A program made the translations under genes and the position numbers. Of a stretch of DNA of 64,000 bases, positions 1 to 12,281 are shown in pieces. Within the stretch, counting starts at the first letter, position 1, and the number at the start of each line of letters is the position of its first letter. The DNA comes from Hydractinia symbiolongicarpus. Taxonomy: Eukaryota > Cnidaria > Hydrozoa > Anthoathecata > Hydractiniidae. The notes under the pieces were generated by a model. The model saw nothing but the letters and a program-made list of their open reading frames with translations. It searched no databases and was not told the DNA's origin. The DNA lies in assembly GCF_029227915.1 (NCBI RefSeq), contig NC_079886.1, forward strand, positions 25,212,501 to 25,276,500. The letters run 5' to 3'.

Positions 1-710
1 GTGGGACCAATCCAAGTCGTTAGAGTGTACTGAGAAAAGTGAGAATCTTTTTAAAAGTATATTTCATTGACTTTCGAGCGGTGTGAGTTCGTTTGAGTTA
101 CAACGGTTGTGTCACATATTCGTACCAACACGTATTTAGCTACATTTTTCCAGTATTACTGGGTTGCATTGCTTTCAAAAGTAAAACGATTGACCCTGTG
201 ATTTAATTGAACTTTTTTTTGTCTTGAACCTTATTAATGTGATAAATGGGACAATTGGACTCCAAGAATTAACATTCCTCTCACTTCGGCAGGAATGCTG
301 AGACTCCGTAGTTACACTAGACGCTCTGTTAGCTCCATATTTAAATATTCAGTACGACATGTCATTTTTTATAGTAGGACCAATCCAAGCCGTTAGAGTG
401 CTCTGCGAACAGTGAGAAATTTTTTAAAACTACATTTCATTGACTTTCTAACGGTATCAGTCAGTTGGAGTTACAACGGTTGCGGCACATATTCGTACCA
501 ACATGTATTTAGCAATATTTTCCCGGTATTACTAGTTTGCATTGCTTTTAAAAGTGAAATGATTGGCCGTGGGACCTAATGGAACTGATTTTGAACTTGA
601 ACTTTATAAATGTGATAAATGAGACAACTGGACTCCATGAATTAACATTCCTCTCACTTTGGCAGGAATGCTGAGACTCCGCAATTACACTAGACGCTCT
701 GTTAGCTCTT

Positions 711-720
711 TATTTAAATG
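711..720. other. AT palindrome around TTTAAA in each monomer (example)
   Basis: Nearly every monomer has 'ttatttaaat' followed by 'at' or 'gt'. Where it reads TATTTAAATA it is a perfect 10-base palindrome containing the SwaI site ATTTAAAT. Some monomers lose it ('ttatttgaatatctgg', 'ttatttacatattt'). Confidence 0.85.
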
Positions 721-1213
721 TTTAATTCGATAAGTCCTTATTTACAGTGGGCCCAATCCAAGTCGTTAGAGCGCACTGAGAAAAGAGAGAAATTTTTTAA
801 AGCTACATTTCATTGACTTTCGAATGCTATCAGTCCGTTTGAGTTACAACAGTTGCGTCACATATTCGTACCAACATGTATTTAGCTACATCTTTCCAGT
901 ATTACTGGGTTGCAATGCTTTTAAGACTGAAACGATTGACCCTGTGATTTAATTGAACTTTTTTTTGACTTGAAACTTATTAATGTGATAAATGGGACAA
1001 TTGGACTCCAAGAATTAACATTCCTCTCACTTCGGCAGGAATGCTGAGACTCCGTAGTTACACTAGACGCTCTGTTAGCTCCTTATTTAAATATTCAGTA
1101 TGACATGTCATTTGTTATAGTGGGACCAATCCAAGCCGTTAGAGCGCACTGCGAACAGAGAGAAATTTTTTAAAACTACATTTCATTGACTTTCTAACGG
1201 TATCAGTCAGTTT

Positions 1214-1586
1214 GAGTTACAACGGTTGCGTCACATATTCGTACCAATATGTATTTAGCGATATTTTCCCGGTATTACTAGGTTGCATTGCTTTTAAAAG
1301 TGAAATGATTGACCGTGGGACCTAATGGAACTGATTTTGAACTTGAACTTTATAAATGTGATAAATGAGACAACTGGACTCCATGAATTACCATTCCTCT
1401 CACTTTGGCAGGAATGCTGAGACTCCGCAGTTACACTAGACGCTCTGTTAGCTCTTTATTTAAATATTTAGTTCGATAAGTCATTTTTTACAGTGGGTCC
1501 AATCCAAGCTGTTAGAGCGCACTGAGAAAAGAGAGAAACTTTTTAAAACTACATTTTATTGACTTTCGAACGGTATCAGTCCGTTT
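1214..1586. repeat. Reference monomer (373 bp), type I
   Basis: This is a typical full-length monomer, chosen as the reference and counted base by base. It has 72 G and 67 C (37.3% G+C) and 13 CpG dinucleotides against about 12.9 expected from its G and C counts. From the landmark the order is: the cgtcacatattcgtacc block; a variable 'gatattttcccggtattact' segment; a middle block around 'gataaatgagacaactgg'; the type-diagnostic segment 'ggcaggaatgctgagactcc'; 'cactagacgctctgtta'; the palindrome TATTTAAATA; a T-rich tract before 'cagtggg'; and a purine-rich 'actgagaaaagagagaaa' leading to the next landmark. Because 373 is 3x124+1, no reading frame can continue in phase from one monomer into the next. 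Confidence 0.95.
1569..1585. other. Dyad AACGG-N7-CCGTT just before the landmark (example)
   Basis: The sequence 'aacggtatcagtccgtt' has 5-base inverted arms (AACGG and CCGTT) around a 7-base centre. It lies immediately upstream of the landmark in monomers of the 'ttcgaacggtatcagtccg' class and recurs, for example, near 5676 in altered form and near 6784, 11940, 13757 and 15571, some with one arm base changed. Other classes break an arm ('aatggtatcag', 'taacggtatcagtcag', 'aatgctatcag'). What binds it, if anything, is unknown. Confidence 0.6.
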
Positions 1587-4476
1587 CAGTTACAACAGTT
1601 GCGTCACATATTCGTACCAACAAGTATTTAGCGACATTTTACCGGTATTACTAGGTTGCATTGCTTTTAAAAGTGCAACGATTGACCGTGGGACCTAGTT
1701 GAACTAATTTTGAACTTGAACCTGATAAATGTGATAAATGAGACAGTTTTATTCCAAGAATTAACATTCCTCTCACTTTGGCAGGAATGCTGAGACTCCG
1801 TAGTTACACTAGACGCTCTGTTAGCTCTTTATTTAAATGTTTAATTCGATAAGTCCTTATTTACAGTGGGACCAATCCAAGTCGTTAGAGCGCACTGAGA
1901 AAAGAGAGAAATTTTTTAAAGCTACATTTCATTGACTTTCGAATGCTATCAATCTTTTTGAGGTACAACAGTTGCGTCACATATGCGTACCAACAAGTAT
2001 TTAGCGACATTTTACCGGTATTACTAGGTGGCATTGCTTTTAAAAGTGAAACGATTGACCGTGGGACCTAATTGAACTGATCTTGAACTTTAAGCTTAAA
2101 AATGTGATAATTGAGACAATTGGACTCCAAGAATGAACATTCTTCTCTCTTTGGTATGTCTGCAGGAACTCCGCAGTTACACTAGACGCTCTGTTAGCTC
2201 TTTATTTAAATATTTAGTTCGATAAGGAATTTTTTACAGTGGGACCAATCCAAGTCGTTAGAGTGTACTGAGAAAAGTGAGAATCTTTTTAAAAGTATAT
2301 TTCATTGACTTTCGAGCGGTGTGAGTTCGTTTGAGTTACAACGGTTGTGTCACATATTCGTACCAACACGTATTTAGCTACATTTTTCCAGTATTACTGG
2401 GTTGCATTGCTTTTAAGAGTGAAACGATTGACCCTGTGATTTAATTGAACTTTTTTTTGTTTTGAACCTTATTAATGTGATAAATGGGACAATTGGACTC
2501 CAAGAATTAACATTCCTCTCACTTCGGCAGGAATGCTGAGACTCCGTAGTTACACTAGACGCTCTGTTAGGTCCTTATTCAAATATTCAGTACGACATGT
2601 CATTTTTTATAGTAGGACCAATCCAAGCCGTTAGAGTGCACTGCGAACAGTGAGAAATTTTTTAAAACTACATTTCATTGACTTTCTAACGGTATCAGTC
2701 AGTTTAAGTTACAACGGTTGCGGCACATATTCGTACCAACATGTATTTAGCAATATTTTCCCGGTATTAGTAGTTTGCATTGCTTTTAAAAGTGAAATGA
2801 TTGGCCGTGGGACCTAATGGAACTGATTTTGAACTTGAACTTTATAAATGTGATAAATGAGACAACTGGACTCCATGAATTAACATTCCTCTCACTTTGG
2901 CAGGAATGCTGAGACTCCGCAGTTACACTAGACGCTCTGTTAGCTCTTTATTTAAATGTTTAATTCAATAAGTCCTTATTTACAGTGGGACCAATCCAAG
3001 TCGTTAGAACGCACTGAGAAAAGAGAGAAATTTTTTAAAGCTACATTTCATTGACTTTCGAATGCTATCAGTCCGTTTGAGTTACAACAGTTGCGTGACA
3101 TATTCGTACCAACATGTTTTTAGCTACATTTTTCCAGTATTACTGGGTTGCATTGCTTTTAAGACTGAAACGATTGACCCTGTGATTTAATTGAACTTCT
3201 TTTTGACTTGAAACTTATTAATGTGATAAATGGGACAATTGGACTCCAAGAATTAACATTCCTCTCACTTCGGCAGGAATGCTGAGACTCCGTAGTTACA
3301 CTAGACGCTCTGTTAGCTCCTTATTTAAATATTCAGTACGACATGTCATTTGTTATAGTGGGACCAATCCAAGCCGTTAGAGGGCACTGCGAACAGAGAG
3401 AAATTTTTTAAAACTACATTTCATTGACTTTCTAACGGTATCAGTCAGTTTGAGTTACAACGGTTGCGTCACATATTCGTACCAATATGTATTTAGCGAT
3501 ATTTTCCCGGTATTACTAGGTTGCATTGCTTTTAAAAGTGAAATGATTGACCGTGGGACCAAATGGAACTGATTTTGAACTTGAACCTGATAAATGTGAT
3601 AAATGAGACAATTGGATTCCAAGAATTAACATTCCTCTCACTTTGGCAGGAATGCTGAGACTCCGTAGTTACACTAGACGCTCTGTTAGATCTTTATTTA
3701 AATGTTTAATTCGATAAGTCCTTATTTACAGTGGGACCAATCCAAGTCGTTAGAGCGCACTGAGAAAAGAGAGAAATTTTTTAAAGCTACATTTCATTGA
3801 CTTTCGAATGCTATCAATCTTTTTGAGGTACAACAGTTGCGTCACATATGCGTACCAACAAGTATTTAGCGACATTTTACCGGTATTACTAGGTTGCATT
3901 GCTTTTAAAAGTGAAACGATTGACCGTGGGACCTAATTGAACTGATCTTGAACTTTAAGCTTAAAAATGTGATATATGAGACAATTGGACTCCAGGAAGG
4001 AACATTATTCTCTCTGTGGTAGGTCTGCAGGAATTCCGCAGTTACACTAGACTGTCTGTTAGCTCTTTATGTAAATATTCAGTAAGATATGACATTTTTT
4101 ATAGTGGGACCAATTCAAGCCGTTAGAGCGCACTGAGAACAGAGAGAAATTTTTTAAAACTACATTCTATTGACCTTGGAACGGTATCAATCCGTTTGAG
4201 TTACAACAGTTGCGTCACATATTCGTACCAACATGTACTTAGCGATATTTTTCCGATATTACTATGCTGCATTGGTTTTAGAGGTGAAACGATTGACCCT
4301 GTGAACTAATTGAACTGACTTTGGACTTTAAGCTTATAAATGTGATAAATGAGACAATTGGACTCCAAGAAAGAACATTCTTCTCTCTTTGGTATGTCTG
4401 CAGGAACTCCGCAGTTACACTAGACGCTCTGTTAGCTCTTTATTTAAATATTTAGTTCGATAAGGAATTTTTTACA

Positions 4477-7087
4477 GTGGGACCAATCCAAGTCGTTAGA
4501 GTGCACTGAGAAAAGAGAGAATCTTTTTAAAAGTATAATTCATTGACTTTCGAGCGGTGTCAGTCCGTTTGAGTTACAACGGTTGTGTCACATATTCGTA
4601 CCAACATGTATTTAGCTACATTGTTCCAGTATTACTGGGTTGCATTGCTTTTAACAGTGAAACGATTGACCCTGTGAATTAATTGAACTTTTTTTTGACT
4701 TGAACCTTATTAATGTGATAAATGGGACAATTGGACTCCAAGAATTAACATTCCTCTCACTTCGGCAGGAATGCTGAGACTCCGTAGTTACACTAGACGC
4801 TCTGTTAGCTCCTTATTTAAATATTTAGTACGATATGACATTTTTTATAGTGGGACCGATTCAAGTTGTTAGAGCGCACTGAGAACAGATAGAAATTTTT
4901 TAAAACTACGTTTCATTCACTTACGAATGGTATCAGTCCGTTTGAGTTACAACGGTTGCGTCACATATTCGTACCAACATGTATTTAGCCATATTTTTCC
5001 AGTATTACTGGGTTGCATTGCTTTTAACAGTGAAACGATTGGCCCTGTGAATTAATTGAACTTTTTTTTGACTTGAACCTTATTAATGTGATAAATGGGA
5101 CAATTGGACTCCAAGAATTAACATTCCTCTCACTTCGGCAGGAATGCTGAGACTCCGTAGTTACACTAGACGCTCTGTTAGCTCCTTATTTAAATATTTA
5201 GTACGATATGACATTTTTTATAGTGGGACCGATTCAAGTTGTTAGAGCGCACTGAGAACAGAGAGAAATTTTTTAAAACTACGTTTCATTCACTTACGAA
5301 TGGTATCAGTCCGTTTGAGTTACAACGGTTGCGTCACATATTCGTACCAACATGTATTTAGCCATATTTTTCCGATATTACTATGCTGCATTGCTTTTAG
5401 AAGTGAAACGATTGACCCTGTGACCTAATTGAACTGACTTTGGACTTTAAGTTTATAAATGTGATAAATGAGACAATTGGACTCCAAGAATGAACATTCT
5501 TCTCTCTTTGGTATGTCTGCAGGAACTCCGCAGTTACACTAGACGCTCTGTTAGCTCTTTATTTAAATATTTAGTTCGATAAGGAATTTTTTACAGTGGG
5601 ACCAATCCAAGTCGTTAGAGTGCACTGAGAAAAGAGAGAATCTTTTTAAAAGTATATTTCATTGACTTTCGAGCGGTGTCAGTCCGTTTGAGTTACAACG
5701 GTTGTGTCACATATTCGTCCCAACATGTATTTAGCTACATTGTTCCAGTATTACTGGGTTGCATTGCTTTTAAGAGTGAAACGATTGACCCTGTGATTTA
5801 ATTGAACTTTTTTTTGACTTGAACCTAATTAATGTGATAAATGGGACAATTGGACTCCAAGAATTACCATTCCTCTCACTTCGGCAGGAATGCTAAGACT
5901 CCGTAGTTACACTAGACGCTCTGTTAGCTCCTTATTTAAATATTCAGTACGACATGTCATTTTTTATAGTGCGACCAATCCAAGCCGTTAGAGCGCACTG
6001 CGAACAGAGAGAAATTTTTTAAAACTACATTTTATTGACTTTCGAACAGTATCAGTCCGTTTGAGTTACAACAGTTGCGTCACATGTTCGTACCAACATG
6101 TATTTAGCGACATTTTACCGGTATTACTAGGTTGCATTGCTTTTAAAAGTGCAACGATTGACCGTGGGACCTAGTTGAACTGATTTAGAACTTGAACCTG
6201 ATAAATGTGATAAATGAGACAATTGGATTCCACGAATTAACATTCCCCTCACTTTGGCAGGAATGCTGTGACTCCGTAGTTACACTAGACGCTCTGTTAG
6301 CTCTTTATTTAAATATTTAGTTCGATAAGAAATTTTTTACAGTGGGACCAATCCAAGTCGTTAGAGTGCACTGAGAAAGGAGAGAATCTTTTTAAAAGTA
6401 TATTTCATTGACTTTTGAGCGGTGTCAGTCCGTTTGAGTTACAACGGTTGTGTCACATATTCGTCCCAACATGTATTTAGCTACATTGTTCCAGTATTAC
6501 TGGGTTGCATTGCTTTTAAGAGTGAAACGATTGACCCTGTGATTTAATTGAACTTTTTTTTGACTTGAACCTAATTAATGTGATAAATGGGACAATTGGA
6601 CTCCAAGAATTAACATTCCTCTCACTTCGGCAGGAATGCTAAGACTCCGTAGTTACACTAGACGCTCTGTTAGCTCCTTATTTAAATATTCAGTACGACA
6701 TGTCATTTTTTATAGTGCGACCAATCCAAGCCGTTAGAGCGCACTGCGAACAGAGAGAAATTTTTTAAAACTACATTTTATTGACTTTCGAACAGTATCA
6801 GTCCGTTTGAGTTACAACAGTTGCGTCACATGTTCGTACCAACATGTATTTAGCGACATTTTACCGGTATTACTAGGTTGCATTGCTTTTAAAAGTGCAA
6901 CGATTGACCGTGGGACCTAGTTGAACTGATTTAGAACTTGAACCTGATAAATGTGATAAATGAGACAATTGGATTCCACGAATTAACATTCCCCTCACTT
7001 TGGCAGGAATGCTGTGACTCCGTAGTTACACTAGACGCTCTGTTAGCTCTTTATTTAAATATTTAGTTCGATAAGAAATTTTTTACA
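4477..7087. repeat. Mixed 1119, 373 and 746 bp tandem duplications
   Basis: A monomer starting 'gtgggaccaatccaagtcgt' occurs at 4477, 5596, 6342 and 7088, at spacings of 1119, 746 and 746. Units 5596-6341 and 6342-7087 are nearly identical dimers: both carry 'gcgtcacatgttcg', 'gaacagtatcag' and 'ggattccacgaatt'. Inside the first unit, the segment beginning 'gtgggaccgattcaagttgt' around 4850 is repeated one monomer later (around 5223), a single-monomer duplication. Duplications of one, two and three monomers thus sit within 2.6 kb. Confidence 0.88.
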
Positions 7088-9773
7088 GTGGGACCAATCC
7101 AAGTTGTTAGAGTGCACTGAGAAAAGAGAGAAACTTTTTAAAAGTATATTTCAATGACTTTCGAGTGGTGTAAGTCCGTTTGAGTTACAAAGGTTGTGTC
7201 ACATATTCGTACCAACGTGTATTTAGTTACATTGTTCCAGTATTACTGGGTTGCATAGCTTTTAAGAGTGAAACGATTGACCCTGTGATTTAATTGAACT
7301 TTTTTTTGACTTGAACCTTATTAATGTGATAAATGGGACAATTGGACTACAAGAATTAACATTCCTCTCACTTCAGCAGGAATGCTGAGACTCCGTAGTT
7401 ACACTAGACGCTCTGTTAGCTCCTTATTTAAATATTCAGTACGACATGTCATTTTTTATAGTGCGACCAATCCAAGCCGTTAGAGCGCACTGCGAACAGA
7501 GAGAAATTTTTTAAAACTACATTTCATTGACTTTTGAACGGTGTAAGTCCATTTGAGTTACAACGGTTGTGTCACATATTCGTACCAACATGTATTTAGG
7601 GATATTTTTCTGGTATTTTTAGGTTGTATTGCTTTTAAAAGTGAAATGATTGACCGTGTGACCTATTTAAACTGATTTTGGACTTGAACCTGATAAATTT
7701 GAGAGATGAGACAATTGGACTCCAAGAATTACCATTTTTCTCATTTTAGTATGACTGCTGGAGCTTTGCAGTTACACTGGACGCTCTGTTAGCTCGTTAC
7801 TTAAATATTCAGTACGATATGTTATTTTTTATAGTGGGACTAATCCTAGCCGTTAGAGCGCACTGAGAACAGAGAAGAAGATTTTAAAACTACACTTCAT
7901 TTACTTTCAAACGCTATCAGTCCGTTTGAGTTACAAATGTTGCATCACATATTCGTACGAGCATGTATTTAGCAACATGTTTCTGGTATTACTGAGTTGC
8001 ATTGCTTTTAAAAGTGAAACGATTGACCCTGTGATTTAATTGAACTTATTTTGGACTTTAGCCTCATAAATGTGATAAATGAGACAATTGAACTCCAAGA
8101 ATTAACATTTTTCTCACTCTGGTATAACTGCTGGAGCTCTGCAATTACACTGGACGCTCTGTTAGCTCTTTATTTAAATATCTGGATCAATAAGTCATTT
8201 TTACAGTGGGACCAATTGAAGCCGTTTGCGCGCAGAGGAAATAGAGAAAGTTTCTAAAACCACATTTCATTGACTTTCAAACGATACCAATCCATTTGAG
8301 TTACAACGTTTGCGTCACATATTCGTACCAACATGTATTTAGCGACATTTTACCGGTATTACTAGGTTGTATTGCTTTTAACAGTGAAACGATTGACCCT
8401 GTGATTTAATTGAACTTTTTTTTGACTTGAACCTTATTAATGTGATAAATGGGACAATTGGACTCCAAGAATTAACATTCCTCTCACTTCGGCAGGAATG
8501 CTGAGACTCCGTAGTTACACTAGACGCTCTGTTAGCTCCTTTTTTAAATATTCAGTACGATATGACATTTTTTACAGTGGGACCGATTGAAGCCGTTAGC
8601 ACGCGCAGAGGAAATAGAGACAGTTTCTAAAACCAAATTTCATTGAGTTTCAAGCGATATCAGTCCGTTTGAGTTACAACGTTTCCGTCACATATTCGTA
8701 CCAACATGTATTTAGCGATCTTTTTCCGGTATTACTAGGTTGCATTGCTTTTAAAAGATGAACGATTGACCGTGGGACCTAATTGAACTGATTTTGAACT
8801 TGAATCTTATAAATGTGATAAATGAGACAATTGTATTCCAAAAGTTAACCTTTTTCTCACTCTGGTATGACTGCTGGAGCTCTGCAATTACACTGGACGC
8901 TCTGTTAGCTCTTTATTTAAATATCTGGATCATTAAGTCATTTTTATAGTGGGAGAAATCGAAGCCGTTAGCGCACGCCGAGGAAATAGAGACAATTTCT
9001 AAAACTACATTTCATTGACTTTCGAACGATATCAGTCCGTTTGAGTTACAACGGTTGCGTCACATATCCGTACCAACATGAATTTAGCGATATTTTTCCG
9101 ATATCACTTGGTTGCACTGGTTTTAAAACTGAAACGATTGACCGTGGTTCCTAATTGAACTAAATTTGGACTTTAATCTTCTAAATGTGATAAATGAGAC
9201 ATTTTGACTCGAAGAATGAACATTCTTCTCTCTTTGGTATGTCTGCAGGAACTCCGCAGTTACACAAGACGCTCTGTTAGCTCGTTATTTAAATATTCAG
9301 TACGATATGCCATTTTTGATAGCGGGACTAAGCCAAGCCGTTAGAGCGCACTGAGAACAGAAAAAAATCCTTTAAAACTACATACAGATTCAGTCCGTTT
9401 GAGTTACAACAGTTGAGTCACATATTCGTACCAACATGTACTTAGCTACATTTTACCGGTGTTACTAGGTTGCAATGTTTTTAACAGTGAAACGATTGAC
9501 CGCGTGACCTATTTGATCTGATTTTTGAATTTAACCTTATAAATTTGATAGATGAGACAATTGAACTCTAAGAATTAACATTTTTCTCACTTTGGTTTGA
9601 CAGCTTGAGCTCTGCAGTTACACTGGACGCTCTGTTAGCTCTTTGTTTAAATATCTGGATCAATAAGTCATTTCTTACACTGGGACCAATTGAAGCCGTT
9701 AGCGCGAGCAGAGGAAATAGAGACAGTTTCTAAAATCACATTTCATTGGCTTTCGAACGATATCAGTCCGTTT
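7088..9773. repeat. Diverged monomer mosaic, types I, II and III
   Basis: Seven-odd monomers without a clean higher-order period. Landmarks at 7182, 7555, 7928, 8298, 8671, 9043, 9411 and 9774 give spacings of 373, 373, 370, 373, 372, 368 and 363, so small indels have accumulated. Type III segments ('ggagctctgcaattac') occur near 8131 and 8877, type I near 8494, type II near 9238. A sub-class with 'gcagaggaaatagagaca' in place of the usual 'gcactgagaacagagagaaa' appears near 8230, 8600, 8980 and 9710. A short patch near 9382 replaces the usual 'catttcattgactttcgaac' with 'catacagattcag'. This looks like an older, less homogenised stretch. Confidence 0.88.
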
Positions 9774-10094
9774 GAGTTACAACAGTTGCGTCACATATTC
9801 GTACCAACATGTACTTAGAGATATTTTCCAGTATTACTAGGTTGCATTGCTTTTAAAAGTGAAATGATTGACCGTGGGACCTAATTGAACTGATTTTGAA
9901 CTTGAACTTTATAAATGTGATAAATGAGACAACTGGACTCCATGAATTAACATTCCTCTCACTTTGGCAGGAATGCTGAGACTCCGTAGTTACGCTAGAC
10001 GATCTGTTAGCTCTTTATTTAAATGTTAACTGAGAACAGAGAGAAAGTTTTTGAAACTAAATTTCACTGACGTCTTAACGGCATCAGTCCGTTT
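9774..10094. repeat. Deleted monomer, 321 bp
   Basis: Landmark spacing is 321, not 373. The join reads 'ttaaatgttaactgagaaca' near 10019-10038: the T-rich tract, 'cagtgggaccaatccaag' and 'gttagagcgca' are missing. It differs from the other deleted monomers ('ttaact' against 'ttaatt', 'gacgtcttaacgg' against 'gactttctaacgg'), so it may be an early branch of the same event. Confidence 0.9.
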
Positions 10095-11861
10095 GAGATA
10101 CAACGGTTGCGTCACATATTCGTACCAACATGTATTTAGCGACATTTTACTGGTATTACTAGGTTGCATGGCTTTTAAAAGTGCAACGATTGACCGTGGG
10201 ACCTAGTTGAACTTATTTTGGCCTTGAACCTGATAAATGTGATAAATGAGACAATTGGATTCCAAGAATTAACATTCCTCTCACTTTGGCAGGAATGCTG
10301 AGACTCCGTAGTTACACTAGACGCTCTGTTTGCTCTTTATTTAAATATTTAATTCAATAAGTCCTTATTTACAGTGGGACCAATCCAAGTCGTTAGAGCG
10401 CACTGAGAAAAGAGAGAAATTTTTTAAAGCTACATTTCATTGACTTTCGAATGCTATCAGTCCGTTTGAGGTACAACAGTTGCGTCACATATGCGTACCA
10501 ACATGTATTTAGCGACATTTTTCGGGAATTACTAGGTTGCATTGCTCTTAAAAGTGAAACGATTGACCCTGTGATTTAATTGAACTTATTTTTAACTTTA
10601 ACCTTATAAATGTGATAAATGAGACAATTGGACTCCAAGAATTAACATTTTTCTCACTTTGGCAGGAATGCTGAGACTCCGTAGTTACACTAGACGCTCT
10701 GTTTGCTCTTTATTTAAATATTTAATTCAATAAGTCCTTATTTACAGTGGGACCAATCCAAGTCGTTAGAGCGCGCTGAGAAAAGAGAGAAATTTTTTAA
10801 AGCTACATTTCATTGACTTTCGAATGCTATGAGTCCGTTTGAGGTACAACAGTTGCGTCACATATGCGTACCAACATGTATTTAGCGACATTTTACCGGT
10901 ATTACTAGGTTGCATGGCTTTTAAAAGTGCAACGATTGACCGTGGGACCTAGTTGAACTTATTTTGGCCTTGAACCTGATAAATGTGATAAATGAGACAA
11001 TTGGATTCCAAGAATTAACATTCCTCTCACTTTGGCTGGAATGCTGAGACTCCGTAGTTACACTAGACGCTCTGCTTGCTCTTTATTTAAATATTTAATT
11101 CAATAAGTCCTTATTTACAGTGGGACCAATCTAAGTCGTTAGAGCGCACTGAGAAAAGAGAGAAATTTTTTAAAACTACGTTTCATTCACTTACGAATGG
11201 TATCAGTCCGTTTGAGTTACAACGGTTGCGTCACATATTCGTACCAACATGTATTTAGCGATATTTTTCCGATATTACTATGCTGCATTGGTTTTAGAAG
11301 TGAAACGATTCACCCTGTGACCTAATTGAACTGACTTTGGACTTTAAGATTATAAATGTGATAAATGAGACAATTGGACTCCAAGAATGAACATTCTTCT
11401 CTCTTTGGTATGTCTGCAGGAACTCCGCAGTAACACTAGACGCTCTGTTAGCTCCTTATTTAAATATTCAGTACGATATGACATTTTTTATAGTGGGACC
11501 AATTCAAGCCGTTAGAGCGCACTGAGAACAGAGAGAAATTTTTTAAAACTACGTTTCATTCACTTACGAATGGTATCAGTCCGTTTCAGTTACAACGGTT
11601 GCGTCACATATTCGTACCAACATGTATGTAGCGATATTTTTCCGATATTACTATGCTGCATTGGTTTTAGAAGTGAAACGATTGACCCTGTGACCTAGTT
11701 GAACTGACTTTGGACTTTAAGATTATAAATGTTATAAATGAGACAAGTGGACTCCAAGAAATTACATTCTTCTCACTCTTGAATGACTGCTGGAGCTCTG
11801 CAAATACACTGGACGCCCTGTTAGCTCTTTGTTTAAATATTTAGTTCGATAAGTCATTTTT
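9774..11861. repeat. Block with first deleted monomer and a 746-bp dimer
   Basis: Begins with a 321-bp deleted monomer (9774-10094). A dimer follows: 'ttattttggccttgaacc' occurs at 10213 and 10959 (746 apart), and 'gctctttatttaaatatt' preceded by a diagnostic 'gtttgctc' or 'gcttgctc' recurs at 10328, 10701 and 11074, 373 apart. The last part (11,174-11,861) carries the class 'acgtttcattcacttacgaa' twice in a row, at about 11178 and 11551. Confidence 0.85.
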
Positions 11862-11959
11862 TACAGTAGGACCAATCCAAGCCGTTAGAGCGCACTGAGA
11901 AAAGAGAGAAACTTTTTAAAACTACATTTTATTGACTTTCGAACGGTATCAGTCCGTTT

Positions 11960-12281
11960 GAGTTACAACAGTTGCGTCACATATTCGTACCAACATGTAT
12001 TTAGCGACATTTTACCGGTATTACTAGGTTGCATTGCTTTTAAAAGTGAAACGATTGACCCTGTGATTTAATTGAACTTATTTTTGACTTTAACCTTATA
12101 AATGTGATAAATGAGACAATTTGACTCCAAGAATTAACATTCCTCTCACTTTGGCAGGAATGCTGAGACTCCGTAGTTACGCTAGACGATCTGTTAGCTC
12201 TTTATTTAAATGTTAATTGAGAACAGAGAGAATTTCTTCAAAACTAAATTTCATTGACTTTCTAACGGCATCAGTCCGTTT
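11960..12281. repeat. Deleted monomer, 322 bp (51 bp missing)
   Basis: Landmarks at 11960 and 12282 are 322 apart. The join 'aaatgttaattgagaacaga' lies near 12207 and the linked mark 'tacgctagacgatctg' precedes it. It is part of the first copy of the five-monomer HOR. Confidence 0.92.

Larger units (their letters stand above)
1..4476. repeat. Six-monomer HOR, 2238 bp, about two copies
   Basis: The segment beginning 'gtgggaccaatccaagtcgt' at 1 recurs at 2239 and 4477, each 2238 bases apart (6 x 373). The first four monomers of the two copies match in order, including private marks such as 'gtgtgagttcg' at 81 and 2320 and 'caacacgtattta'. After about 3590 the match changes register: the 'aatgctatcaatctttttga' monomer at 1866 pairs with 3731 (1865 bases, five monomers) instead of 4104. 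Copy 2 therefore joins monomers four and five inside one monomer and then adds a type II monomer before 4476. This is the trace expected of unequal exchange between HOR copies. Confidence 0.9.

Noticed and set aside
841-1213. Origin of the monomer by doubling of a half-size (about 187 bp) unit
   Set aside because: The only internal similarities are short: 'agttaca' shared at an offset of about 214, and 'attgac' after an A-rich run at an offset of about 250. The offsets disagree and the matches are within chance for AT-rich DNA.
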